From a candidate division TA06 bacterium ADurb.Bin131 (GTDB lineage: Bacteria > Ratteibacteria > UBA8468 > B48-G9 > DTJG01), in contig MWDQ01000022.1 in NCBI GenBank assembly GCA_002070645.1, positions 1 to 44,269 on the forward strand: a stretch of 44,269 bases of DNA, written 5' to 3'. A program made the translations under genes and the position numbers. Positions 36,568 to 44,269 of this stretch are shown here, in pieces (the stretch's first letter is position 1; each line of letters opens with the position of its first letter). The notes below the pieces were generated by a model that ran no database searches, was not told where the DNA came from, and saw only the letters and a list, made by a program, of their open reading frames with translations.

Positions 36568-37890
36568 ATGTCTATATTCAAGGCATGTGATATCAGGGGA
36601 AAATATAAAATAGAATTGGACGAGGGCATCTCATTAAATATAGGGAAAGCCATTGGAACATTAATGAATCAAAAGACAATTGTTGTTGGCGGGGATTATC
36701 GTCAGAGCACAGGTACACTGAAATCTGCATTGATTGATGGGATTGTTTGGACAGGGTGTAATGTTATTGATATTGGCATTGTTCCAACACCTGTATTTTA
36801 TTTTGCTATTGGTTTTCTTTCTGCAGATGGTGGAGTTCAGATAACAGGGTCCCATAATCCACCAGATGATAATGGAATGAAGATTGTTACAGGTAAAATC
36901 CCTGTTAGCCCACAGGATATTCAGGAAATAAAACAAATTATTGATAAAGGTTTATTCCTTCAAGGAAAGGGAAGTATTTCCTGTGTTGATGTGGTTGATG
37001 ATTATAAAAAATATATAAAAAAATTTTTCAAAGGCGGAAACCTTAAGATAGTTGTTGACGCAGGTAATGGATGTTTCTGGCAGATAGCACCACAGGTTTT
37101 AAGAGAACTCGGATATAATGTTGTTGAACTTTTCTGTAAGCCAGATGGAAGTTTTCCAGATAGATCCCCGAATCCTGCAGTATACGAAAATCTTAAGAAA
37201 TTACGGGAAACAGTTGTTTTATCAAAAGCAGATTTCGGGGTTGCATATGATGGAGATGGAGATAGGGCGATCTTTGTTGATGAAAAAGGAAATGTTGTTT
37301 CTTCTGATGTTGCAATTGTTCTTTATGTAAGGTATATACTCAAAAAAAATCCTTCTGCACCAGTTGTTTATGATATAAAGTGTTCTCAAATAGTAAAAGA
37401 TGCAATTGAATCAGAAGGAGGGATTCCAATAATGGAAAAATCAGGTCATGCATTCATAAAGACAACATTCTTAAAAAAAAATGCTATCTTTGCCGGTGAG
37501 GCATCAGGACATTATTTTTTTAGAGAAATATGCGGTGATGATGGACTTTTTGCAACATTAAAGATGGCTGAAATAGTTCAAAACATTGGGGCAATATCTT
37601 ATCAAACACAGGGTATCTCAATGTATGCGACAAGCCCTGATATCAGGATGTCTATAAAAAATGGCGACGAAATACTTGAAAGGATTAGAAAACATTATCC
37701 CCCGCGTATGATAACACTACTTGATGGAGTGAGGATAGAATTTGATGATGGCTGGGCGCTGATAAGAAAATCTGTTACAGAGCCTTTGATTACAATGAGA
37801 TTTGAGGCAAAGGACAAAAACCGTCTTGAAGAGATAAAAAATGAAATTTTTTCACTCATACCTGAAATTGGAAAGGAGAATGAAAAATGA
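36568..37890 (+). CDS. manB: Phosphomannomutase/phosphoglucomutase
   Basis: The enzyme swaps phosphate between C1 and C6 of mannose or glucose. The 440 residues show the phosphoserine loop TGSHNPP with Ser95, the magnesium loop DGDGDR (228-233) and the sugar-binding loop GEASGHYF (310-317). A C-terminal phosphate-binding domain ends the chain. Length fits the bacterial PMM/PGM group. It lies between a pentulose kinase and a repeat lipoprotein, and its stop overlaps the latter's start (ATGA), which hints at surface polysaccharide or glycoprotein supply. Confidence 0.9.
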   Translation: MSIFKACDIRGKYKIELDEGISLNIGKAIGTLMNQKTIVVGGDYRQSTGTLKSALIDGIVWTGCNVIDIGIVPTPVFYFAIGFLSADGGVQITGSHNPPDDNGMKIVTGKIPVSPQDIQEIKQIIDKGLFLQGKGSISCVDVVDDYKKYIKKFFKGGNLKIVVDAGNGCFWQIAPQVLRELGYNVVELFCKPDGSFPDRSPNPAVYENLKKLRETVVLSKADFGVAYDGDGDRAIFVDEKGNVVSSDVAIVLYVRYILKKNPSAPVVYDIKCSQIVKDAIESEGGIPIMEKSGHAFIKTTFLKKNAIFAGEASGHYFFREICGDDGLFATLKMAEIVQNIGAISYQTQGISMYATSPDIRMSIKNGDEILERIRKHYPPRMITLLDGVRIEFDDGWALIRKSVTEPLITMRFEAKDKNRLEEIKNEIFSLIPEIGKENEK

Positions 37891-39770
37891 AAAAAATTAC
37901 ACCTGCTTTATGTGTATTTTTTCAAATTTTTGTTGTGTCCTGTTTTTCTCAAACAATTAATTCAAAAACGTCCCTCGAGGTAGTAAAAGAGAATATTTTC
38001 AAGGTGCTTGCTGATAATAACCAGATGCCTTTATATAATTTGTATACAAGATATGTTGGAAGTATTCTTGACAGAACTTCCGGAGATAAATGGTGGAATG
38101 ATAAAAATGGATATTTCCGTCTTTCTATCATTGACAGGTGGTTGCGCAACCCATTTGATTGTATTATTGATGGAGATAAGATAACCTTTGATGTTCATAA
38201 TATAGCAAAAAATGGTATGGATGATATGAATAAACTATTGATGATGTGTTGTAATTTTTGTGATTTTCAGGTTGAGTATAACCAGCCCACTAAAAAAAAG
38301 AAAAAAATACTTCAATCAATGCAGGAAAATCTACTTCTTGCAGAAAACAATGTTAGATTTGCTTTTGAAAAATTCTCGCATGACCAACTTATTGAATTTG
38401 CTGAACTTATGCAGAGAATTACTGTGAGAGAAATCGGAAATGAGGTAGCCCACTCTGTAAGGAATAGACAGGAAGGTCTTGCTATGTGTTCTAAGGTGTC
38501 AAAGGTAAAAATAGACAATTTAATCATTGGCACAATGGTTTTGTGTGATACCTTTAAGAATCCAGAGTTTGAAACCCTCAAAAGAATAAAACCAGGTAGA
38601 TATGGAAGAATCCTTGTTGGAACAAGCAAGAACGATACATACAACATTGATACAATGAGAAACATAGATTGTATTATAGATCCATCAGGCAATGATACAT
38701 ATATTGGAGGGAAAACAGGTCCAGATAAGCCACTTCTTGTGATTATTGACTTTGAAGGAGATGATAGATATATTTCAGAGGATGGATATTCTCAGGGCAG
38801 TGGTTTTTTTGGAATCAGTATACTATACGATATAAAAGGAAACGATGTATATCAGGCAGGAGATGTTTCTCAGGGATCAGCGCTTGTGGGTGTTGGAATA
38901 CTTATAGATAATAATGGTGACGACGTGTACAACGGAGATAGGCGTGCTCAAGGAAGTTCTGTTGTGGGAATAGGGCTATTGATAGATAAAAATGGCAATG
39001 ATATGTATTCTGTTAATCTTTTTGGCCAGGGATATGGTGGAATGCTCGGGATAGGAGTACTCGAGGATTCTCGTGGAAATGACCATTACATAGCAGGTGG
39101 GAAATATGATGACTCATATCAAGAACCACCCCACTATTATAAGCATGCATGGTCTCAGGGATGTGGTTCTGGCTTCAGAGGGGTTTCAAATGGAGGGATC
39201 GGGATAATTCTTGATGGTGGAGGAGATGATATATATGAGGCAGATTATTTTTCTACTGGAGGATACTGGTTTGCAGCAGGTCTGGCGAGAGATTTTGAAG
39301 GTAATGATATAAGGAGGCCTCTCACACATAATTTTTCAAGATATGGTTTTGGATATGCCTGCCATTATGGGATTGGACTTCTTTATGATGATACTGGAAA
39401 TGATACCTACATCGGTACACTGGGAATTCAGGGATTTGGATGGGATATTGGAACTGCTGCGGTTGTTGATTTTTCAGGAGATGATAGTTATACAGCAACA
39501 ATCAGTGGACAGGGTTTTGCCTGTCAGGGCTCGTTCGCATTGCTTATAGATATGGATGGATCTGATGTTTATAATGGAGGTAATCCGCGTACCACACAGG
39601 GGATTCCAGGGTCTCTTGAATATCATCCAAAAAACCTGATAGGAGGGAATTTTAGTTTTCTTATTGATTCTGGTAAAGGTACTGATAGTTTTTCCTGTGG
39701 TGCCAAACAAAATTGTGTTAACCAAAGAAGTACTGAAAATGGTGTTGGTTATTTAATAGATATAGAATAA
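37887..39770 (+). CDS. Exported GDD/GND-x-Y repeat protein, predicted lipoprotein
   Basis: The 627-residue product starts with a signal sequence and a lipobox (VVSC, Cys19). Residues about 25-240 form a helical domain that I cannot name. From about 248 to 600 there are twelve to thirteen repeats, mostly 26-27 residues long, of the kind G-x-G-I-L-x-D-x-x-G-N/D-D-x-Y with a Q-G pair further on. Sites include GND 268, GDD 291, GND 318, GDD 344, GND 370, GND 397, GDD 446, GND 472, GND 504, GDD 531 and GSD 558. The regular period suggests a beta-solenoid, perhaps binding calcium through the acidic turns, but it is not the 9-residue RTX repeat. It is coupled to the phosphohexomutase gene. Confidence 0.8.
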   Translation: MKKITPALCVFFQIFVVSCFSQTINSKTSLEVVKENIFKVLADNNQMPLYNLYTRYVGSILDRTSGDKWWNDKNGYFRLSIIDRWLRNPFDCIIDGDKITFDVHNIAKNGMDDMNKLLMMCCNFCDFQVEYNQPTKKKKKILQSMQENLLLAENNVRFAFEKFSHDQLIEFAELMQRITVREIGNEVAHSVRNRQEGLAMCSKVSKVKIDNLIIGTMVLCDTFKNPEFETLKRIKPGRYGRILVGTSKNDTYNIDTMRNIDCIIDPSGNDTYIGGKTGPDKPLLVIIDFEGDDRYISEDGYSQGSGFFGISILYDIKGNDVYQAGDVSQGSALVGVGILIDNNGDDVYNGDRRAQGSSVVGIGLLIDKNGNDMYSVNLFGQGYGGMLGIGVLEDSRGNDHYIAGGKYDDSYQEPPHYYKHAWSQGCGSGFRGVSNGGIGIILDGGGDDIYEADYFSTGGYWFAAGLARDFEGNDIRRPLTHNFSRYGFGYACHYGIGLLYDDTGNDTYIGTLGIQGFGWDIGTAAVVDFSGDDSYTATISGQGFACQGSFALLIDMDGSDVYNGGNPRTTQGIPGSLEYHPKNLIGGNFSFLIDSGKGTDSFSCGAKQNCVNQRSTENGVGYLIDIE

Positions 39771-39777
39771 AGATAAT

Positions 39778-39840
39778 AATGTATTGAGCACCTTTAGGTG
39801 CGTTATTTTTGCAATTTGAATTTATAATGAAAGTACAAGT
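39778..39840 (+). repeat. REP-like element, partly decayed
   Basis: A perfect first hairpin GCACC-TTTA-GGTGC (39788-39801) follows the head ATGTATTGA. The later blocks are worn (GCGTTATTTTTG, TATAATGAAAGTACA). It lies between the repeat protein and the TIM-barrel gene. Confidence 0.65.
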
Positions 39841-39860
39841 ACCCTTAAAAAAGGAGAAAA

Positions 39861-40736
39861 ATGAAAATACCATGGAAATGGGCTGCATGCATTGATCCTG
39901 GACTTTACAGGTCAATGGACGAGATTATTGAATTGTGCAACTATGCAAATATTCAAGCTCTTGAAACAAACTGGAGGTTTACTGAAGGAAGATGTGAGAA
40001 AGAGATTGTTAAACTTGGAGATAAATTTAGAAAAGCAGGGATTGAACTATATAGTTTTCATCTTCCTTTCACGCAGGACGATGATATTGCCTGTTTTTAT
40101 GAAACAAATCGCAGAGAATCTGTAAGAAGACTGAAACTCATAATGGAACAATCTGCTCTTTTTGGCAATAGAGCAGTTGTTCTTCATCCAACAACAAGTC
40201 ATTATAACGCGAGTATTGAGGGTTTTGATAGATACCTTTCTCAGATGGGAAAAAGTTTAAGCCAGATGGTACCTTTGGCAGAAAAACTCAATCTTATTAT
40301 TTGTCTTGAAAATATGCTTCCTGGTGCAGAAGGAGAGAGATTTGGCGCAAAAATAGAACACTTTGCTGTTTTTAAAAAAGAATTTGCCTGTAAGAATCTT
40401 GGTTTCTGCGTTGATACAGGACATGCTTTTATTTCCTATGGTAAGAAAGGTCCTGTAAAATTTTTTGACTTACTTAAAGAAAGCATTTCAATTTTTCATA
40501 TACAGGATAATCCCGGGGATAGAGATTTACATATTCCACCTGGTAGAGGATTGATAAACTGGGCAGATGTTTTCAAAAAAATGGCTCAACTCAGAATTTC
40601 ATTTCCTGCTACAATTGAGGCAACACCATTTGCACACGCACGAGGTTTCAGGTATAGCAAAAATTCCTGGAAGAAGATGTTTGAAGAAATAAATGCAATT
40701 GCGGAAAAATCATTTAATTTTGATGGGAAGGCATAA
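39861..40736 (+). CDS. Sugar phosphate isomerase/epimerase (xylose-isomerase-like TIM barrel)
   Basis: At 291 residues this is a TIM barrel of the AP-endonuclease-2 fold group used by many keto-sugar epimerases and inosose dehydratases. The usual metal ligands are visible: Glu150 (CLENM), Asp185 (CVDTGHAF), His213 (IFHIQDN) and Glu253 (TIEATP), with His109, His188 and His224 nearby. The start has a good AAAGGAG. The substrate cannot be read. Its setting among Gfo/Idh genes, which often work with such epimerases on 3-keto sugars, supports a sugar role. Confidence 0.83.
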   Translation: MKIPWKWAACIDPGLYRSMDEIIELCNYANIQALETNWRFTEGRCEKEIVKLGDKFRKAGIELYSFHLPFTQDDDIACFYETNRRESVRRLKLIMEQSALFGNRAVVLHPTTSHYNASIEGFDRYLSQMGKSLSQMVPLAEKLNLIICLENMLPGAEGERFGAKIEHFAVFKKEFACKNLGFCVDTGHAFISYGKKGPVKFFDLLKESISIFHIQDNPGDRDLHIPPGRGLINWADVFKKMAQLRISFPATIEATPFAHARGFRYSKNSWKKMFEEINAIAEKSFNFDGKA

Positions 40737-40745
40737 AAATTAAAT

Positions 40746-41294
40746 ATGGACAAGGTAAAAGGATATTTTAATTTTATGGTTTTCATTCTTACAATAATTG
40801 TATGTGTGGCATATTCTCAGGAAATGGGAATGCCCGGGATGCAGAAGATGATGAAAAATGTAGAAAACAATGCGCTTATAAGGATGATTAATGAACTTGA
40901 GATTACAGATGAACAGATGCCTGGTTTTATCTCGAAATTCAGAGAAATGGCAAACCTGTTCAGGCAGCAAAATGAAAATAGAAATAGATTAGCAGAACAA
41001 TTGCAAAAAATGGTTTCAGGTAATAGTTCAGATGAAAAAATACAGGAAAAGATTTCTGAATTTGAAAAATACTCTGATAAAATGTATGAAGAATTCAAAA
41101 AATTTCGTGATGATATGAAAAAAGTTCTTACACCGCAACAGCAGGTGAGATTTCTATTGATTGTTGATAGTATAAGGAATATGCTTACTGATGTACAGGG
41201 GATACCGACAATGCCTTTTAAGATGATGCAAGGACCTCAAATGCAGCCACTAAACCAGGGGTTTCCTATGCAACCAGGCAATGTGAATAGATAG
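40746..41294 (+). CDS. Small exported helical protein, Spy/CpxP-like
   Basis: The 182 residues begin with a signal peptide (cleavage probably after AYS, residue about 24) and contain Met- and Gln-rich ends around a long helical core. The motif LTPQQQVRFLL is close to the LTxxQ signature of the Spy/CpxP periplasmic chaperones. The C-terminal 25 residues are Met, Pro and Gln rich. It starts 9 bp after the TIM-barrel gene and converges with the next gene with a 2-bp gap. Function as a periplasmic chaperone is a guess from the motif. Confidence 0.6.
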   Translation: MDKVKGYFNFMVFILTIIVCVAYSQEMGMPGMQKMMKNVENNALIRMINELEITDEQMPGFISKFREMANLFRQQNENRNRLAEQLQKMVSGNSSDEKIQEKISEFEKYSDKMYEEFKKFRDDMKKVLTPQQQVRFLLIVDSIRNMLTDVQGIPTMPFKMMQGPQMQPLNQGFPMQPGNVNR

Positions 41295-41296
41295 AT

Positions 41297-42529
41297 TTAT
41301 TGTGGAGTACCAGCAGGTTGTTCCCAGTGCCAAAATGGATTATAGGTAATCCTTAGGTAAGGCGTTAGGATGATCTTTCCTGATTTTGATTTTGAAATCA
41401 AGAGTGCATCAAGTGCACCACTGGTTAATACGGTTCTTTCTACAGGCCAGGAAGGTTTTCGAGTAAGTATCATATTTTCTATACCCTTCATTTGATTTGC
41501 GAAATGCATAAGCGTGGAAAGATTATCATCAAGTTTAAAGATTGTGCTGGCAGTTTTACCATCAGAGTACTTCCAGGCAGCGGTCCACTGGGATGCAATT
41601 CCATTAAGAGTAAAGAGACAAACCCTTAGTCCATCGTAGTAATTCATTACAAAAAGCACTGGTTGTGGAACAAGGTCTTTTAATGACTTTCCTTCTGGGA
41701 TTTTTCTTCCGAGTTTTTCGACTGCCATGTTAAGAAGCACAGGATCATACATTTTTCCTGCTGAATCCCAAACATTCTGGCCGGTAATGCATTGAACTGA
41801 TTTTATGCCTGTTTCTCCTCCTTTTCTTTGTTCTGCAAGACATTGAACCATCTCCATACCATGAAATCCATAGCCATCGAGGGTATGGTAGGATATCCCA
41901 ACAATTTCCTTAAGTTTTGAGTGCTTATCAACGTCAACAGGAGGGTATCTCCATGCAACAGGAACAGATGAACCAGCCATTAAAGGAATCTTCATTTTTT
42001 TTGCAGTATTATAAATCCATTTTATGTCAGTCCAATTGTCAGCAATATGCTTATCAATAAAAACAGGAACAACCTTTTTATTTTTTTCAAAAACCTTTAC
42101 CACTTCTTCAAACATCCTTTTGTGTGGATACATAATCTGACCTGTCGGAGAAACAGGATAATCACACCACTCTGTAGAGATAATCACTCCATCAACAGCA
42201 AGTTTACCTGTTGCACATGTCAATGCATCTTCGATGGTATCATAAATCTTAAAACCATATTGCTCTGCATATAATCTACTTAAATCTCTTTCTGATGGCT
42301 TATCTCTGTATACAGAAACCAGTTTTAGTTTTGATTCCTCACCCTTTCCATCAAGGGAATATGTCTTGAAAATTCTTGTCAATATTACATCTGGATGTGA
42401 GTACTTAAACCAATCAGCAACAATTCCTGCAACAGGTTTTTTGTCCTGCGATGAAATATCACTTCCAGCAAAAACACATCCTGCAATAGAGAAAACTAAA
42501 AGAACCAACAAACTTCTAATCTTTTTCAT
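41297..42529 (-). CDS. Exported protein resembling a degenerate Gfo/Idh fold
   Basis: The 410-residue product has an export signal with a possible lipobox (IAGC, Cys18). After it, the order of segments follows a Gfo/Idh N-domain: a first strand VAGIVADW without GxGxxG, then YGFKIYDTIEDAL, DGVIISTEWCDYP, KVVPVFIDKHIADNW where EKP would stand, and IPLMAGSSVPVAWR. The nucleotide-binding glycines and the catalytic lysine-proline are missing, so it is unlikely to use NAD in the usual way. The C-terminal half has no match that I know. It may bind a sugar. A REP-like element lies in its leader. Confidence 0.6.
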   Translation of the reverse strand: MKKIRSLLVLLVFSIAGCVFAGSDISSQDKKPVAGIVADWFKYSHPDVILTRIFKTYSLDGKGEESKLKLVSVYRDKPSERDLSRLYAEQYGFKIYDTIEDALTCATGKLAVDGVIISTEWCDYPVSPTGQIMYPHKRMFEEVVKVFEKNKKVVPVFIDKHIADNWTDIKWIYNTAKKMKIPLMAGSSVPVAWRYPPVDVDKHSKLKEIVGISYHTLDGYGFHGMEMVQCLAEQRKGGETGIKSVQCITGQNVWDSAGKMYDPVLLNMAVEKLGRKIPEGKSLKDLVPQPVLFVMNYYDGLRVCLFTLNGIASQWTAAWKYSDGKTASTIFKLDDNLSTLMHFANQMKGIENMILTRKPSWPVERTVLTSGALDALLISKSKSGKIILTPYLRITYNPFWHWEQPAGTPQ

Positions 42530-42556
42530 TACATCCTCCTATTTTCTTTGTCTTAT

Positions 42557-42601
42557 AATAAATACATCGCCTCATCCATAAGGATACTCACTATATTTTT
42601 T
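42557..42601 (-). repeat. REP-like element with an altered hairpin
   Basis: Read on the minus strand it has ATATAGTGAG, then hairpin TATCC-TTAT-GGATG, then GCGATGTATTTATTATAAG. Flanks match the other copies while the stem has changed on both sides so that pairing is kept. It lies within the leader of the exported protein gene, 28 bases before its start. Confidence 0.65.
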
Positions 42602-42677
42602 TTGAAATTTCTTCTTGATTCCCTTCCTCTAACAAAATAAAAATTCTGTCAATTATCTGCGTAAAACATACTTGGTG

Positions 42678-42683
42678 TATAAT
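42678..42683 (+). promoter_or_regulatory. Possible -10 box before the Gfo/Idh gene
   Basis: A perfect TATAAT lies 38 bp before the chosen start at 42721. No recognisable -35 lies at the right distance, so the call is weak. Confidence 0.3.
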
Positions 42684-42720
42684 AATACAAAAAATGTATT
42701 ACAACAAACAGGAGGTAATA

Positions 42721-43962
42721 ATGGGTAAAATTGATGTGACCATAGTAGGCGGAGGAATGATTACAAATGACCTTCTTCTTCCAGTAATTTATCATCTTCA
42801 GAGGACAGGTATTATTGGGCAGATTCATATTTCTGCTCTAAATAGTGAGCCATTGAAAAAATTAAGAGATAATCCTGATCTTCAACAATCCTTTCCTGGA
42901 CAATCATTTATGCCTCATCCTGATTTTTTAGAGCCAGAGAAAAACTGTTATCCAGAGTTGTACAAAGAAGTTATTTCAAGTATGAAGCCCAGACAGATTG
43001 TTGTTGTTGCGATGCCTGATAATCTTCATTATGATGTGGTTATGGAGGCATTAAAGAATAATCAGCACGTCTTGTGTGTTAAACCCCTTGTCCTTCACTA
43101 TAAGCAGGCAGAAGAAATAGAACAGATTACAAGGGAAAAGGGTCTTTTTGTTGGTGTGGAATATCATAAGAGATTTGACCGCCGTAGTTTAATGGCAAAA
43201 CGTTCATATCAACTCGGACACTTTGGTGAGTTTGTTATGGGAGATGCAAAACTAATAGAACCCTATTACTACAGACATTCAAATTTTCAAAACTGGTTTA
43301 CAACTGATAGAACAGATCCTTTTGTATATATTGGCTGCCATTATGTTGATCTTGTTTATTTTATTACAGGATTAAGACCTGTGGAGGTTTCTTCTGAAGG
43401 TGTAAAAGGAAGATTTCCAAACGGAAACCAGGGTTTTTTATGGTCTGACGCAAGGGTAAAGTTTGAAAATGGCGCTATTCTTTCAGTAACAAATGGGCTT
43501 GGATATCCTGATGCAGGGGCTGGAAGTAATGACCAGGGTCTTCTTATGTATTGTGAGGGAGATGATAAAACAGGAATGATTAAACATGACGACCAGTACA
43601 GAGGTGTTGCCTATTGTTATCTTGAAAATATTGGTCCTGGGGGATCTGCCTATAACTATGTGAGTCCTGATTTTTTCCGATTTGTACCATGGGAGGGAGA
43701 AGGATATAAGCCAGTTGGGTATGGTCCTGATTCAGTTTCTGCTATTATTGGGTCTATAAAATATATTGAAGATAATGCAGGAGATAATATTGAAAAAAGA
43801 CGCAGGATGATTGAGGACATAGATAAAAAAGGGATTATTGCTACACCTGCAAACAGTTTTATAAATGAACTTGTGGTTGAGGCAGGAAGAATGTCAATAA
43901 CCAGTGATGGAAGACCTGTGAAGATACTCTATAAACCAGAACCACATGTTGAATTTAGATAA
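42721..43962 (+). CDS. Gfo/Idh/MocA-family oxidoreductase, GGGMIT subgroup
   Basis: I choose the ATG at 42721, which has CAGGAGG seven bases before it; the frame extends nine codons further up without a ribosome site. The 413 residues start VTIVGGGMITNDLLLP (residues 6-21), nearly the same as the gene at 12225. The lysine motif is VKP (Lys121). HKRFDRRS and GYGPDSV are also shared with that paralogue. Family members are NAD(P)-dependent sugar oxidoreductases, epimerases or redox glycosidases; the variant dinucleotide loop makes the precise role uncertain. It is followed by another Gfo/Idh tail on the opposite strand. Confidence 0.88.
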   Translation: MGKIDVTIVGGGMITNDLLLPVIYHLQRTGIIGQIHISALNSEPLKKLRDNPDLQQSFPGQSFMPHPDFLEPEKNCYPELYKEVISSMKPRQIVVVAMPDNLHYDVVMEALKNNQHVLCVKPLVLHYKQAEEIEQITREKGLFVGVEYHKRFDRRSLMAKRSYQLGHFGEFVMGDAKLIEPYYYRHSNFQNWFTTDRTDPFVYIGCHYVDLVYFITGLRPVEVSSEGVKGRFPNGNQGFLWSDARVKFENGAILSVTNGLGYPDAGAGSNDQGLLMYCEGDDKTGMIKHDDQYRGVAYCYLENIGPGGSAYNYVSPDFFRFVPWEGEGYKPVGYGPDSVSAIIGSIKYIEDNAGDNIEKRRRMIEDIDKKGIIATPANSFINELVVEAGRMSITSDGRPVKILYKPEPHVEFR

Positions 43963-44044
43963 TCCTACTATTATCTTTTTTTGTGTATCCTGTTTCTTGT
44001 AAAATGTCTGGTTTTTTAATAAGGTTTTTCGGGTAATTGACCCA

Positions 44045-44269
44045 TCAGCGTTTTTCGCTGGGTCTGAAATCAGGCACATCAACTGGTTTATTACCATTTT
44101 CTATTGAAAGTCCAGCAAGAATTGCATGGGCTGCAGTATCTTCTGCTTTATAAACGTCCATAGCGGTTGGTTTATCAAAAAGTATTGATTTAACAATATC
44201 TGCGATCGGATAATAGTCAAGGCCTCCATGACCTGTTTGAGAAGCAAGAGCAGATGTTTCCCAGTAGTT
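44045..44269 (-). CDS. Gfo/Idh/MocA-family protein, C-terminal fragment cut by the window edge
   Basis: The minus-strand frame is open from the last base to a TGA at 44047-44045, giving 74 residues. It contains HGGLDYYPIADIVKSI, DVYKAEDTAAHAILAGLSIE and KPVDVPDFR near the end. This set is typical of the C-terminus of GH109-type Gfo/Idh proteins (NAD-dependent alpha-N-acetylgalactosaminidases and relatives). The N-terminal domain lies outside the window. It is too short to appear as a long frame yet clearly coding. Confidence 0.75.
   Translation of the reverse strand, partial: NYWETSALASQTGHGGLDYYPIADIVKSILFDKPTAMDVYKAEDTAAHAILAGLSIENGNKPVDVPDFRPSEKR

Noticed and set aside
42694-42720. Nine-codon extension of the Gfo/Idh gene at 42721
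   Set aside because: The extension would encode the ribosome site itself; the ATG at 42721 is correctly spaced from CAGGAGG.
44031-44060. Hairpin GACCC-AGCG / CGCT-GGGTC as a terminator of the last Gfo/Idh gene
   Set aside because: The stem is broken by a three-base bulge, overlaps the stop codon and is not followed by a T-run on the minus strand.

Overview
The window comes from a low-GC, Gram-negative (diderm) bacterium. The evidence for an outer membrane is lpxB and an msbA-like exporter, together with several secreted or lipoprotein gene products. A bacterial V/A-type rotary ATPase, many Gfo/Idh/MocA oxidoreductases, several UroD-like proteins and plant-polysaccharide enzymes suggest an uncultured, polysaccharide-degrading lineage of the Omnitrophota/PVC/Lentisphaerae kind. 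That placement is inference; no marker here fixes the phylum.

Layout. Bases 1-388 hold the tail of a cut gene and two good sigma70-type promoters. Bases 389-9126 are a tightly packed V/A-ATPase operon (G/H, C, I, K, F, E, A, B, D) with a universal stress protein attached, followed by a PEBP-family protein with two credible starts. Bases 9821-18763 are a carbohydrate region: Gfo/Idh plus UroD-like gene, a minus-strand GH51 arabinofuranosidase plus Gfo/Idh pair, a UroD-like gene plus secreted esterase, and araD. Bases 18769-21697 carry msbA and lpxB on the minus strand. Bases 22182-27606 are a proteostasis block: tRNA-Gly, a trigger factor that lacks the PPIase domain, clpP, lon and a class V aminotransferase.

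Bases 27606-27985 are a 199-bp tandem duplication packed with hairpins. Next come a third UroD-like gene, a MntA-HepT toxin-antitoxin pair, a stand-alone response regulator behind a consensus promoter, an esterase, an AsmA-like protein and a fucose/arabinose isomerase-type enzyme that ends in a clear terminator. A second promoter then drives an FGGY sugar kinase, a phosphohexomutase and a GDD/GND-x-Y repeat lipoprotein. The right end holds a TIM-barrel sugar isomerase/epimerase, a Spy-like small protein, a secreted protein of unknown function, another Gfo/Idh and the tail of one more.

How it fits together. GH51, the isomerase, the FGGY kinase and AraD form a plausible L-arabinose route (arabinan/arabinoxylan to L-arabinose, L-ribulose, L-ribulose-5-P, D-xylulose-5-P), scattered over about 23 kb rather than in one operon. 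Two acetylxylan-esterase-like hydrolases could remove ester side groups. The UroD-like and Gfo/Idh paralogues probably act on modified sugars, but their substrates cannot be read from sequence. Intergenic spaces carry a dispersed hairpin element of about 80 bp that looks like a REP/REPIN family. No CRISPR array, rRNA, insertion sequence or prophage was seen.
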